From Pseudogymnoascus destructans (taxonomy: Eukaryota > Ascomycota > Leotiomycetes > Thelebolales > Thelebolaceae): a stretch of 64,000 bases of DNA. Under the pieces are notes generated by a model. That model saw nothing but the letters and a program-made list of their open reading frames with translations. It was not told where the DNA came from and made no database searches. Positions 42,904 to 53,717 of the stretch are shown in pieces. The stretch covers positions 682,001 through 746,000 of the forward strand of contig NW_020167539.1 of assembly GCF_001641265.1 (NCBI RefSeq), read 5' to 3'. Each line of letters begins with the position of its first letter. Position 1 is the stretch's first letter. Both the position numbers and the translations under genes were made by a program.

Positions 42904-44838
42904 TGTCGCGGCGATGCCCTGTCGAACGGCTGGTCGTGTGTATCGCGCAAAGCGTAGCCAGTGTCGATTTTTTCCCTCCTACAACCTATTGGCCGTTACT
43001 GGAAGCAGTACCGATCGTAACAAGCGGCGTCTTTGAATTCGAGGGCATCAGATTTGACTTCGCGACGAAGGGTCTCATTGAGCTGACTTGACGAAGGCGA
43101 AGGGTTCTCTCTTCGCGCAGGGTACTCGGGGTTGCTGTATCGCAGTCTCTGGTAGAGGGTCCGAAGATGACCGACCGAGGCTTATAGTTGGGATTCCCAG
43201 AGATAGTGTCGCAGGTGGGATTGCCTGGATTGTTTCGAATGGGGCGAGGAGAAGGTGGGTTGATGGTTGAAGTGGTTGAAGCACAACTGGGGGTCTCTGG
43301 GAATACGGTCGAGACGCCTATTTGGCGGGGGGGGAGGAAGGGAGCGAGCGGATCGTAGGTGCCAGGAGCATGCCGGACAAGGGCACAGATGGCCGTTAAT
43401 TTAATGGAATGTGGCGAGCGAACCGGCACACGGCATAAAATGACCGGGCGTTATATTAGAGTCCTAACTTACCATAATTACTATAATAAGACATCCCCAT
43501 ACCATTACAACCCTTCACTCATCCCCAGAGACTCTCCTCTATACACACTTTGCATCCGTCACCGACTCTGTTTACTCTATGTCATTTCCACCGTTTTACT
43601 ACACAGAAACTACCTAATTATCCCGTGCGTGCCGGGCTGCTTTGAGCATTCCATGGCGGAAACTCCAACCACTATGGTTGGCTCCCTGCCTTTCTCCTCA
43701 CCACTTGGCGTTTCTGGGGTCTCTACCACTCTCCCATCCTCGTCCAAGTCTGACAAGTCTCTCCCCATCCCTAGATGTTCATGTTGTGTGAAATGAGCTA
43801 CTGACAGGTGATAGGACAGCCTCGATTCACATTCAGGCCAGTGAACCTCTATCCTGATGAGCAGTCACTTCTGACCCATCCTTTATGCCAAAAATAACGG
43901 CCCCTAGTGTCGTGAGTGCGGCAAAGAAGAAATGAGGATTTTCTGGGGCTACAGAGCAGCGCTGCACAGTACGTAGGATTGCTTATCCCAAGGATACAGC
44001 ACCCCTACCTCTATTCCGGCGCATGACTGAACTGGTCATATACCATGAAAAGTTGGATCCTCATCCTACCTCGCTCTCTTTCCTTGTTGTGCCGAAGCCA
44101 CGCCGAGTATATCTCTTCTCTGCGCACAGTCATACACAGCATAGCCATATATCCCGTATGCAAGTTGTTATTTTCTCTGAAATCTCACCAGCCTACGTCC
44201 CTAAACAGAGTCCCCTACCCACAAACATCCCCAGACTTAGTCAAGCGAAGCCATTCATCCAATCCCGCCCATGCGAGCAAAATGATCGGCCACCACTTCT
44301 TTCCGGCTCCACTTTCCTACATGTCGCAGAGGAATGCTTTTGATGAATCACACTCCAGTTCCTCAGATCACATGACTGAGAGCTGGATATCTCAATTTCT
44401 TTGTCTCTCATGCCCTTCCTACGTCTATGCTGGAGCGACAAGGGATAATGGGTTATTATGCGCCGCTTCTTATTATTGCAAAACCGCGCTCGCAGCATAT
44501 CTTCCTGTGGTTTCCACAACGATCATTTCATGATCTCAAAAGTATATGGCCAAAGCCTGAGGCTAGTGAGAATAGATATTTTTATTCCGCATGCACAATC
44601 TCTCAGGAGTAATTGTTCATTTTTTGCTTTGCACGCCGGTTGCGAAGACATTTTCTCTCTTTGTCCTTGGATATGTCTTTACTGTTCAACTGCCGCATGC
44701 GGCGACGAGTAGGAGATCTCATATTTTACTTGATGGCAGTCATGGCCATGCGCAACATTCGTTCTGCCATCTTCGTTTTGTTCGTAGATTTACAGAAGTC
44801 GAATTTCACACTTATTCTCCCTAACGACGGCCCTCACC
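42904..44838. other. 1.9 kb intergenic region between divergent genes
   Basis: Several short ORFs without domains occur. The region must hold the promoters of the sugar porter and of the 44839 gene. A dC-run lies near 43330. No gene is supported. Confidence 0.4.
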
Positions 44839-47197
44839 ATGGATCCTTTCCGAAATATAAATAATTATATGGTCAACTCGCGTAACCAGGTTGCAGTAAC
44901 CCATTTACTTAAGTATATGGAACGTACGCTCCTGACAAACATCGAGGCGTCACTTTTTGACAGATTGGCAAACCTTCCATGCGGTCCCCCGTTTAGAGAG
45001 TCGGTTTTCGATCGAGCCTTGGGCTTCTTGCGTGCCCAGTATGATGAAGAAAGAGATGCCGCGTGGGCTATCGCCCTAAATCCCTGGGAATGTCGGCTGC
45101 TAAATCGTACAACTGGAGCATCATTTACCAAAGTTTTCTGCACCAATCTCTACATCCCGTTCGATGGGTGTTATGAGAATAAACGAGATGTTGGGCGACT
45201 AGACAACTTCCTTACCAATTTCGGTGGCCTCGCAGCTCGAGCGGCAAGCGGTCATGCCGTTAGAGGGGCGATTAACCCATGGCATATCAAGGAACTGGTA
45301 TTTTGTCAGGACCCTCTATTCTCAAGTACGGATATTGGGTCGGTTCGTGACCTGTCACGAGCTAGATCTATCAACCACTTCCTAAAACGCCTCCGCGAAG
45401 ACCGGGAGGGGGGATTGTTACCGACGGTAACTCCAAAACGAATAAAGGCGTATGCAGAGATATGCACCGAAGGTCACCTGCAAGAAATGGAAGCGATGTT
45501 TGGATATGATCCCAACAAAGTCTGTCTGATGTGGCTCAGGATTATTGAGTTGCTCAAATATTTGCCAAACCTCGAGGTATTTAAGTAGGTTAATAGCAAG
45601 CCCATAACGGTTTCCCGCATGCTGACAAGCTCACAGATGGCAATCCGACGCCCGAGTCGTGGAACCCTTCCTTTCGGCCATTTCCCACTATTGCAAGAAG
45701 CTTACGGTCCTGGAGATTGAGCTCCACAATGGGTTTGACAACAACGAGTATATGATTAATGCATGGAATAGGTTCTACCTGAGCAAGACTACCGGCAGAT
45801 TGTATCAATCGCACCGGATATTAAATGAGCCGGTGGCGAAACACATATGCCAATATATCTCGAGAGATCCAAAGGATAGGGAGTCAGAAGAACTCCCTAC
45901 GCAGTGCCACATCAATCTCAAGCTTATTCTTAAGATGGACCGTGATGTACAACCTATCATTGAGACGGTCGGGAAGTATACCCGGCATGTGCAATCGTTG
46001 TACGTCGACCGTTCCAAATCCCATGAATTTATGGACGACAACAAAAAGAGAGAGCATGGACGGCCGTATGAGCGCTCTTGGTTCCACCTACAGGTCAGTT
46101 ACCCATCATCCCCAGTACATATCCGCTTCTGACATTATGAGAATCTTAGTATGGCGTTACCCATCTGTCTCTTATAGGCACCGACGCAACCATGCACAAC
46201 TGCATTATGGGAGCCATATTTCCAGCTTCGATTGAGAGTCTTGAAATCAAAGATTGCCAGTCCCTCGACGGCGTCTACCTCCCAATTCTTTCCGGTCCAA
46301 ACCGGCTTCGGAAATTCAAAATCTCGTTCCCGCCGCCCGATGAGGCCAAGGAGCGTGCCTACAGGTACTGGCGGCACTACGTGTTCCAGAAGCAGTTAAC
46401 CCTGGACTTCCTCCGCTGCGACACGATAGAGCTGGACGAGCTGGACATCCGCGGGGATTTTGGGGATCCCTCATTGAACCCCGTTGAGTTCTCGGGTCTG
46501 TCAACCGACCTCTTCTTTGCCGTCGAGGCTCAAGCCAAATCCCTCGTAAGCCTGAAGGTCCTCAATAACAATATCGACTTTACGCTGGCGGAGATAGGGA
46601 GTATTATAGTCCAGGCGGAGAATCTCACGCAACTGGGTCTCAGCTGCCGCGCATTCAGATACCAAGACCAGTTTTGGCACTGGATCGAGCAGGGTCTCGG
46701 AGTGAGTTCTCCCACCAAATCCTCTCCATATCTACTAAACCTCCTTCCAGACCCACCGCAACTTCGAGCGCCTCCTCGCCCTCCTCGGACAAAACGAGAA
46801 CCCCTTCTCCCTCACCATCCTCCGCACCCACTACCACATCCTCGACCTAGCAAACTACGAACGCGACGGCGCCGACCGCCTCATCGTACCCACGCGCAGC
46901 GTCATCGACTACGAAGTCATCGCCAAGAAGATGGTTGAGCAAGGCCTGCCGCTCGCGCACCTCGGCATCTTCGCCGAGGGGGAGAAGCACGGGTATGGGA
47001 TTTATGGGGCCCAATGGGACGAGTTCCTGTATGCGTTTGAGCTGCTGGATGCTGAGCTCCATCTGCAGAACGTGCTGGAGGGGACGGTTGCGATGTATAG
47101 TGAGTTTGAGAAGATTAATAGAAGGTGGATTGAGGATTGTGGGGTGGCTATGCCGATTCCGGTGCAGGATCCGCCGAATCGTGAACGGGAGATTTGA
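44839..47197 (+). CDS. leucine-rich F-box-like protein, conserved fungal unknown
   Basis: Four exons fit: 44839-45584, 45637-46097, 46178-46701 and 46751-47197, giving 725 residues. The first donor is GTAGGT at 45585. The second donor is GTTACC at 46098, which keeps the frame, while the stronger GTCAGT at 46094 does not. No clear F-box is visible at the N-terminus (MDPFRNINNYMVNSRNQVAV). The body has leucine-rich segments: LTVLEIELHNGFDNNEYMIN, IESLEIKDCQSLDGVYLPIL and AKSLVSLKVLNNNIDFTLAE. The C-terminus is FELLDAELHLQNVLEGTVAM. This is typical of the large fungal family of F-box/LRR-like proteins. Function and partners are unknown. Confidence 0.65.
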
Positions 47198-47784
47198 ATG
47201 CGGGTGTTTGGTGGTTGTTTGGAGATGTCTATATGGAATGTGCTATGTATGCTAAGTTGGACAATTTATTTGATCTTTTCTGGCATCAGACACTGTATTG
47301 GTGTGTAGATCTCCTGTGAACTCGAACCCCAAGTTACAGTACGACTATCATATGTGTGTATGTACCTAAGTACCAGGAAATGCGGGTGACGGCGGACCGA
47401 CGCTGAACTGTCACATGATTGGCTATTCCCCTCCAAGACGGGCGCTACCTCAACACAAGACACCCCATCCTGATTGGCTGCATGCATGTCACCACATTCC
47501 GGGCGCTTACAGCCCCGTGCCAGCACACTTCGATTTCTCTGCGGCCTATAACCCAGGCCAGTCGCCCCCATCTTCCTCTTTCCTCCATGTGTGCGCAATC
47601 GTTCATCATTCTCGTCGATATCAACCATCGAGCTGCCGTCCATTCCCACAGCGGCATCTGATGAGTCTTCATCAGCGAGCGAGGGGCATACTAAGGTCGC
47701 AAAATAATCACGACACGGCGTCCGTAGGCCCGACAGCCCATCGCCGGTCGCTATCCTGATTCTCTTTCACGCTCGCTCGCCATA
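47198..47784. promoter_or_regulatory. intergenic; promoter of the four-TM gene
   Basis: Short ORFs on both strands (47415-47759 and the antisense frame) have no domain. Nothing else is seen. Confidence 0.35.
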
Positions 47785-48676
47785 ATGTTCATCTCTATGA
47801 AATGGAGGTGCTTTTGGGTTATGACTGGGCTCATGGTGGCTGAGTTGGCGGGGACCATCGCTACGTTGACACTATTCGGTATTGCGAGCCCAGACGCCTA
47901 TCGTACTCAGCTATGGAAGCTCGGCGGCGAGCTGGGCTTCAATTCGAGTCCGGACCAGATCTTGTACGCATACGCAAACTATCGGCCGATACCAACGACA
48001 CCGCTAGTTTGGTCTAATTTGTGAGTGTGGACTGCCACTCCTTGTGCTGCGAGTGAACCCGAGTGCTGACTGCTCCCAAGCATCACCAACTACAACATTG
48101 TCGTATCTGTTTTGTCAATGTTCATTCTGCTTATCAAGGCCGTCCTATTTATCATGCACATGTGGATCCCGATTGTCAGCATAATAATCGACATAATTGC
48201 CATTGCTCTCTGGAGTTTCAGCGCGTATGGCCAGGCTGGTCCTGACCATTCCGACCCAGAGCACCCGAGCTCAGTTGCGTGGTATATCGCCAAAAGCTGC
48301 AGCGTCGCTGAGGCGTCCGGAAACAAGCACAACTGCGAGATGGCAAAGGGAGCATTTGCATCCACCATCCTCATAATGTATGTATCCCCGCCCAACCTGA
48401 CGTTTCCACAACTAACAATTCTTCAGCGCTCTTTTCACATTTAACCTCGGGCTGGGCATTTGGTCCATGTTCCCAACAGAGGAGATGAGGGAGACGAGGA
48501 AGGCTAAGAAGGAGGAGGAGCAATTATCGCCGTATTACGAGGATGCGGGAGAGAAGCTGTGGGAGTTAAGGAACATCCAACCTACACCGGCCTTTTCGCC
48601 TTATACCCCACGGACGTTGGCGTTCAACACATTAGACCGTCAATTACCTCTTCGGGAGAAGGAACAGAACCCGTAG
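47785..48676 (+). CDS. four-TM, MARVEL-like membrane protein
   Basis: Exons 47785-48020, 48081-48377 and 48427-48676 give 260 residues. Hydrophobic segments lie at about 9-32 (FWVMTGLMVAELAGTIATLT), 85-102 (VVSVLSMFILLIKAVLFIM), 103-122 (WIPIVSIIIDIIAIALWSF) and 171-195 (STILIIALFTFNLGLGIWSM). A Cys-containing loop (KSCSVAEASGNKHNCEMAKG) sits between TM3 and TM4. The tail is charged (RETRKAKKEEEQLSPYY). The layout matches small fungal MARVEL-type proteins of the plasma membrane. No specific function is known. Confidence 0.72.
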
Positions 48677-49192
48677 ATAAACCCCAGGATGACGATGGGC
48701 TCAATGGGCCATTGCCGGGCCCTGAGTAACTATTACCTTTTGTGGCCATTTACGTTTTGTAGTGGCGGAAAGCGAGAAGAGAGATCAAGGAAGGGACTTT
48801 ACTCTATTCAAAACTCTTATGAATATACAAAGTGATAATAGGCTCCAGACAGTACCAGCAGGGACACTGACGATGCGAGCTGCGTGTGATTCTGAACGAT
48901 CTTACATTAGGGATATCCGCATTCCACGTATCCATCCCGCATTCCCGTTTCCTTGTTTGCCAACTCCCTGTCCTCCCTCACACCCGTCCCCGTCCCCCCA
49001 AGTCCTCTAACAAACAAAAAATTCTCTTGTCCCCATGCCCACCCCCCCGTACCACCATCCTCAAAAAGTGCCCGTCGCCCTGCTCTTTGTCCAACTCCCA
49101 AATCCCTCCGGAAACTTGGAAAAATCTCGCACCCTACATATCTCCCCCAGCCCACCACCACTACGAAAGAAACGAAAGAAAGAGAAGGCATC
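48677..49192. promoter_or_regulatory. intergenic; C-rich leader of the J-protein gene
   Basis: The frame upstream of 49193 is open but begins only with TTG. The C-rich sequence from 48950 to 49170 looks like a 5' leader. Confidence 0.4.
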
Positions 49193-50347
49193 ATGAACAT
49201 CTTCACATTCTTCTGCGCTCCCGCTGCTTCGACTTTCACTGCAAACCGGTGCAGACATTGTAACGAGGATCACGGAGCGCCGCAGACGCAGGGCGAGCAG
49301 CAGTTGTGGCCGAATTACGGATACGTCGTCGATACGGAGACGTTTGCAGTTCCTGTTGTTCGAGGCGTTCGATACGTTCAGCAACCACTTCAACAACCAT
49401 TCCAGCATACCCAGCACTTCCATCATCCAGCCCAACAACCCCCTCACCCCTCCCCTCAACCCCCAACAATGCCTCACACAGCCCTCTACACCCTCCTCTC
49501 CCTCCCCCCCACCGCCCCCCCTTCCACCATCAAAACCACCTACCACCGCCTCGCTCTCCTAACCCACCCGGATAAAAACCCCGACCCGGACGCTGCGGAA
49601 CGCTTCAAAGCCCTCAGTGCGGCGTATGGTATTCTTTCGGACCCGAAGAGGCGCGCTATTTATGATAGATATGGGGAGGTGGCGGCAGGGAGGGAGGCGG
49701 CTTTTGATGAGGGGGGGGATTTGGTTGTGGGGGAGGAGAAGGAGGGGGAGACGGAGGGGGAGGATGCTGCTGGTGATGGGAAGAAAGACAAGGGTGGTAG
49801 CCCTGGTGGTGGAAGGGGAAGGACTACTGTCGACAAACCCCCTCGCCCCACCTTTGAGGCTCGTACTCCCTTTGAGGAGCCAGTCGTAGAGCAAAGCACG
49901 TATGAGGAGCGCCTCCTTGAAGCTCTACGCGCGGCTCATGAGCGAGGGATCGAAGAAGAGGCTAGGAGAGCGGCCGGACGAAGGTTGTACGAGCGCTTCT
50001 GGCGAGGTGTGAGAGGCCATGGCATGTGGGGTTGGACGACGAGAGGAGTCGATGATTCATGGGGGGTGATGGGAGATCCGATGGCGTGGAGGCGGGCGAG
50101 TGTGGTGGGGGGCCCGATGGAGGGGTATCGCGGGATGTATGATGGTGGTTGGGCGGCGGGGGAGGTTGATGAGGGGCTGAGGGAGAGGTTTCGGCGGTCG
50201 CGTGCGGGGGGGGAGTGGAGTCCGTATGGGGGGTGGGAGAGGGGGGGTGAGGGGTATGGGAGGGTGAGGAGTTGGAGTGAGGGGGGAGGGGGAGGGTTTG
50301 TAAGGGTTGTGAGGGGGGGCTATGGAGGTGGGAATGCGGGGTATTAA
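49193..50347 (+). CDS. J-domain (Hsp40) co-chaperone with Gly/Arg-rich tail
   Basis: A single exon of 384 residues from the first ATG. The N-terminus has a possible zinc-binding CRHCNEDH and a Gln/Pro/His-rich linker. The J domain lies at about 93-160: ALYTLLSLPPTAPPSTIKTT, then HPD in LALLTHPDKNPDPDAAERFK, then YGILSDPKRRAIYDRYG. Acidic and Gly-rich linkers follow. A second helical region is rich in Arg and Glu (YEERLLEALRAAHERGIEEE). The Gly/Trp/Arg-rich tail ends GGYGGGNAGY. J proteins stimulate Hsp70 ATPase. This one lacks the zinc-finger and client domains of type I/II DnaJ, so it is a type III J protein with unknown client. Confidence 0.82.
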   Translation: MNIFTFFCAPAASTFTANRCRHCNEDHGAPQTQGEQQLWPNYGYVVDTETFAVPVVRGVRYVQQPLQQPFQHTQHFHHPAQQPPHPSPQPPTMPHTALYTLLSLPPTAPPSTIKTTYHRLALLTHPDKNPDPDAAERFKALSAAYGILSDPKRRAIYDRYGEVAAGREAAFDEGGDLVVGEEKEGETEGEDAAGDGKKDKGGSPGGGRGRTTVDKPPRPTFEARTPFEEPVVEQSTYEERLLEALRAAHERGIEEEARRAAGRRLYERFWRGVRGHGMWGWTTRGVDDSWGVMGDPMAWRRASVVGGPMEGYRGMYDGGWAAGEVDEGLRERFRRSRAGGEWSPYGGWERGGEGYGRVRSWSEGGGGGFVRVVRGGYGGGNAGY

Positions 50348-50723
50348 TTGGGCGTGTTGTTTTGAAAAATTGTACGATCTTGGGGCCAAAGAGAGGAGGG
50401 ATAGATAGAAGACCGGCGCAGATGGGTTTCTAGAATGGGGGACTTCTTTGTGCGCGAGCGTGGAGCACTCACTTGGTTATTATTTAGAAAGGCACGTGTA
50501 TCATGAAACTAGGATATCATTCGGAATTTTTTAATACATAGAAAATCTCCTCTGACTTCTCGAATATGAATTAGTATATCTCACATGCCCATCCCATAAC
50601 CAAACCCGAACCCCATATAACGCCACCCAGCCCCATATATAGAGCCAGTCCCATCCCGTCTTATGCCCTTCATACACTCGGCAGTCCCAATTCTATCACA
50701 CCTCACCCCTTCTCACCCTATCC
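50348..50723. other. convergent 3' flanks of the J-protein gene and PEX13
   Basis: 375 bp, no coding signal. Confidence 0.5.
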
Positions 50724-52179
50724 CTACGAGTAAAATTGGCTCTTCTGGAACCCCTCAATCCCCTCACCACCATTCATCCCATTCCCCACACTACTCATCG
50801 TGCTCGTCCTCGACTCCGCCCCCTTCCCCGCCACGACCGCGCCCACCCCCGCCTTCCTCGCCTCCCCCAGATACACACCCGGCAAATACCCCACCCGCCC
50901 ATCACGCGCCCGACACCTCCACCACTCACTCGGCTGACCCAACGGATCACTCTTACTCAGCACAGCGACCAAATCGCCCTTCGCAACCGCCAAATCCACA
51001 CCCTGCACCGCCGCGCCCGACTCCGGCTTGAAGTCATACAGCACACGGCAGTAATCCAGCTGCGCGGGATCGAGCTGCGGAGCCGGCAGCGGCTGGCCGT
51101 CGGGCCCGAATTGGACGCCTTGGGCTTGGAGGCGGGCGCGCTCGGCGGCCTCGTTGGAGGCGGCGAGGGAGCGGATCAGTTTGCCCATTAGGTAGGGGAG
51201 GCCGAAGGCGGCGAGGAGGAAGACGACGAAGGGCTTTTTGGAGAGCTTGGGGGGGTGGGAGGGGTGGCCGTCGGGGAGGGGGCGGCCTTCGAAGGAGGCG
51301 AATGCCGCGGGGGTGAGGGCGGTGGCGTCGGCGGGGGGGGGCCGGCCGGTTAGTTTGGCGATGAGGGTGCGGAACCAGCGGAGGATGGTGAAGATCCCGA
51401 GGATGGATCCGAGGGTGTTGCGGAGGTTGCCGAATTGTTCGGCGACGGAGACCATGGCTGGGGAGTGTTAGAATGGGGGTTGTGGATGGAGGGGGGTAGG
51501 GGGGGGGTAGGGGGGGCTTACCAAAGAAAGAAGAGTGTGTTGCCATGTAGGTGCTCTCGAGCATCTGTGCGAAGCCTCCAAATGCACCGACTATGCTCTC
51601 GATGATCTGGAATGTAGCCTGTGTGCTCTGGCTGAAGCTGTGGGTGAGGCTATTTGGGTCGTTGGGGTCCATTCCCATCCCTCCCATGCCACCCATACCG
51701 TAGCCTCCCATTCCTCCCATCCCGCCGTAGCCGCCCATTCCACCCATTCCGTATCCGCCCATTCCACCACCATACATTGAGGAGCCGTAGCCTCCCATCC
51801 CTCCCATTCCGCCCATGCGGGAGTAGGGTGAGGAGTAAGAGGACATACCGCCCATGCCGCCCATTCCGCCCATGGTGCTGCCGTATGGCGAGGCGCCGAG
51901 TCGGTTCTGTCCGTATGGAGAGTATGCCGATGCGTTCTGGTTAACAGTCGACGCGAGTGTGGACGGCCTTTGTGGGATTAACGGTGCGGATGTGGTTAGT
52001 GCTGTTGATGTTGCCACTGCCGGTAACGATGGTGCGGACGATTGTGGCATCACTGAATGACAGCGTTAGCAGAGTCCCTTTAGCATCCCAAGATGAAAGT
52101 GTCGGTCTCAGAACTTACCAGAAGTAGCCGCTCCAGCGCCCGCTCGCTCCCATGGCTTCGGTGGGCTTGCGCTCGCCAT
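50724..52179 (-). CDS. PEX13: peroxisomal docking-complex membrane protein, SH3-containing
   Basis: Exons 52119-52179, 51522-52052 and 50724-51457 give 441 residues. The start is MASASPPKPWERAG, the conserved Pex13 N-terminus. A long Gly/Met/Tyr-rich low-complexity segment follows (repeats of GGMGGYGMGG, about residues 80-150). Next are SFSQSTQATFQIIESIVGAF and VAEQFGNLRNTLGSILGIFT. The TM segment is KKPFVVFLLAAFGLPYLMGK. The SH3 domain is at about 330-395: YCRVLYDFKPE, DLVAVLSKSDPLGQPSEWWR and GRVGYLPGVYL. Pex13 works with Pex14 to dock Pex5-cargo at the peroxisome, and its YG-rich region is thought to form a gel-like import conduit. Confidence 0.93.
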
Positions 52180-52924
52180 TGCCTCGATTTCGTTTGATGC
52201 CGCGGCCCTACGCCTTGCTCGCGCTTATAGCTGCTTTGCACGTATACCCGTTAGATCTACGGCTCAGTGTAGTCGAGCAGTAATCTATGGTGTATATTGC
52301 GATGTCGTGATGTGGCGAGCCAGATGATTAATATCCTGCCGGCGTTCGCTGATGGCCGTGTTTTGTGGGGAAGATGCCTAGTGTACCAAGTATTCAGATG
52401 CGCCGCTCTTCTCTCTCCTTCTTTTATTCGCAAGACGCTCGCTGTGCGAGTATCTGTCGCTTCAATGTCGCTGCCGTAATCTTGGCCGCTACTGGAGTCA
52501 TACAAGAGAAATGAAGTTCGAGGCGTGGATGAAGACGATATCACCAGCATAATGATGAAAAGATCCAAGTTCCTCGGGATTCGCCCCCGGTAGAACGTGT
52601 TTGGTGTCTTAGTCATCTCCCATGTGGTTAGCCTGGCAAACAGGCCGAGGTCTGTTTGCAATTGTGGGGGATCCCCAACCAAAAAGTTGTATATCCACGT
52701 GACTAGTTAATTCACCGAGCCGAAAGTATAAGTTAAAGGGGCTGATCGAATACACGTGACATCACAAGCTGTTCGTGGTTCATTATCACATTTACTATGG
52801 CTTGAATGAAGAAGAAAGCTTAGCAGCCTTGCTGAAAGCTCATCTACAGCGTTTGGAAGTAGAGTAACTATATATTATCTACCTCAAAAAACATTCACCC
52901 ATCATTTATATAACAACCGCCTAA
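52180..52924. other. intergenic between divergent PEX13 and the GST relic
   Basis: Minus-strand short ORFs (52257-52682) have no domain. Nothing is supported. Confidence 0.4.
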
Positions 52925-52969
52925 ATGGCACCCATCAAGCTGTGGTACTCATCCGGAGCATGCTCGCTG

Positions 52970-53023
52970 GCATCCCACATTATCCTGAACGTCGTTCACG
53001 TCGTTCAGGATAATGTGGGATGC
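52970..53023. repeat. perfect hairpin, 22-bp arms, inside the GST relic
   Basis: 52970-52991 pairs exactly with 53002-53023, with a 10-nt loop. The left arm is original GST sequence (GCATCCCACATTATCCTGAA) and the right arm is its inverted copy within the insertion. Confidence 0.95.
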
Positions 53024-53027
53024 CAGT

Positions 53028-53056
53028 GCCTGCCTCGTTTAGTGAACGAGGCAGGC
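53028..53056. repeat. perfect hairpin, 12-bp arms, inside the GST relic
   Basis: GCCTGCCTCGTT pairs with AACGAGGCAGGC around TAGTG. Here the right arm is original GST sequence and the left arm is the inverted copy, so the insertion is made of inverted pieces from both of its flanks. Confidence 0.95.
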
Positions 53057-53717
53057 ATTGAATTCGAATCAATAAACTGGAGGTCCATGCCGGGTACCCC
53101 GTGGAATTCTGCCACATCAATCCCAAGATGCAAGTCCCAGTCGTATCGATTGATGGCCAAACTATCACCGAGACTCCTGCCATCATGACGGCAGCTCGTC
53201 CCAGAAAAGCACCTTCTAGGCAAAACCAAGCTTGAGATTGTTCGGGCATACGAGTCTATCAAAGCCAAGTCACTTCTGACTGTTCAGGAGTGTTTTGCTA
53301 CCATCGACCAAGATCTGTCGAGTAAGCATGCTGTGGGCTCGAGCTTTACAGCTGTGGATGCGTACTTGTAGGTCTTTTATAGCTGGGGAGCATCGTTGGG
53401 AATTGATATGAAGGGGAAGTATCCTAAATATACGGACTTGGTTGCCAAGTTGGTACAGCGCGAGTCGGTGCAGTCTGCACTGAAGGCTGAAGGAGTGGAA
53501 TCCCATGTCCCTCTATCATAAGTAGCAGATGAGATCCCAATGAAGCGGTGTCATCAATACAGTCAACTCACGATAAGTCGATATACGATTACCCGATATT
53601 TACGATATCTCGTATTTTCCTGCACAGTCCGTTTTTAGACCTGATTTCCGATTTCCACGATATCGGAACCCTATTCCTGGATATCGACTTATGATAGCAC
53701 CTGGATCAGCCTTCAGA

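Larger units (their letters stand above)
52925..53521 (+). pseudogene. glutathione S-transferase pseudogene with a 57-nt inverted-copy insertion
   Basis: The start is MAPIKLWYSSGACSLASHII, a bacterial-type GST N-terminus. The next residues of the family (LNEAGIEFESINWRSMPG) are split after LN by 52991-53047. After 53090 a frameshift leads to MQVPVVSIDGQTITETPAI. A further shift leads to TKLEIVRAYESIKAKSLLTV and SSKHAVGSSFTAVDAYL, where a TAG stop replaces the next residue. YTDLVAKLVQRESVQSALKA and TAA at 53519-53521 complete it. The thioredoxin-like and helical GST domains are both present but broken. Intact GSTs of this type are about 200-215 residues and conjugate glutathione in the cytosol. 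Confidence 0.87.

Noticed and set aside
47266..47759. 127- and 114-codon ORFs on opposite strands
   Set aside because: No domain, and both overlap the promoter of the four-TM gene.
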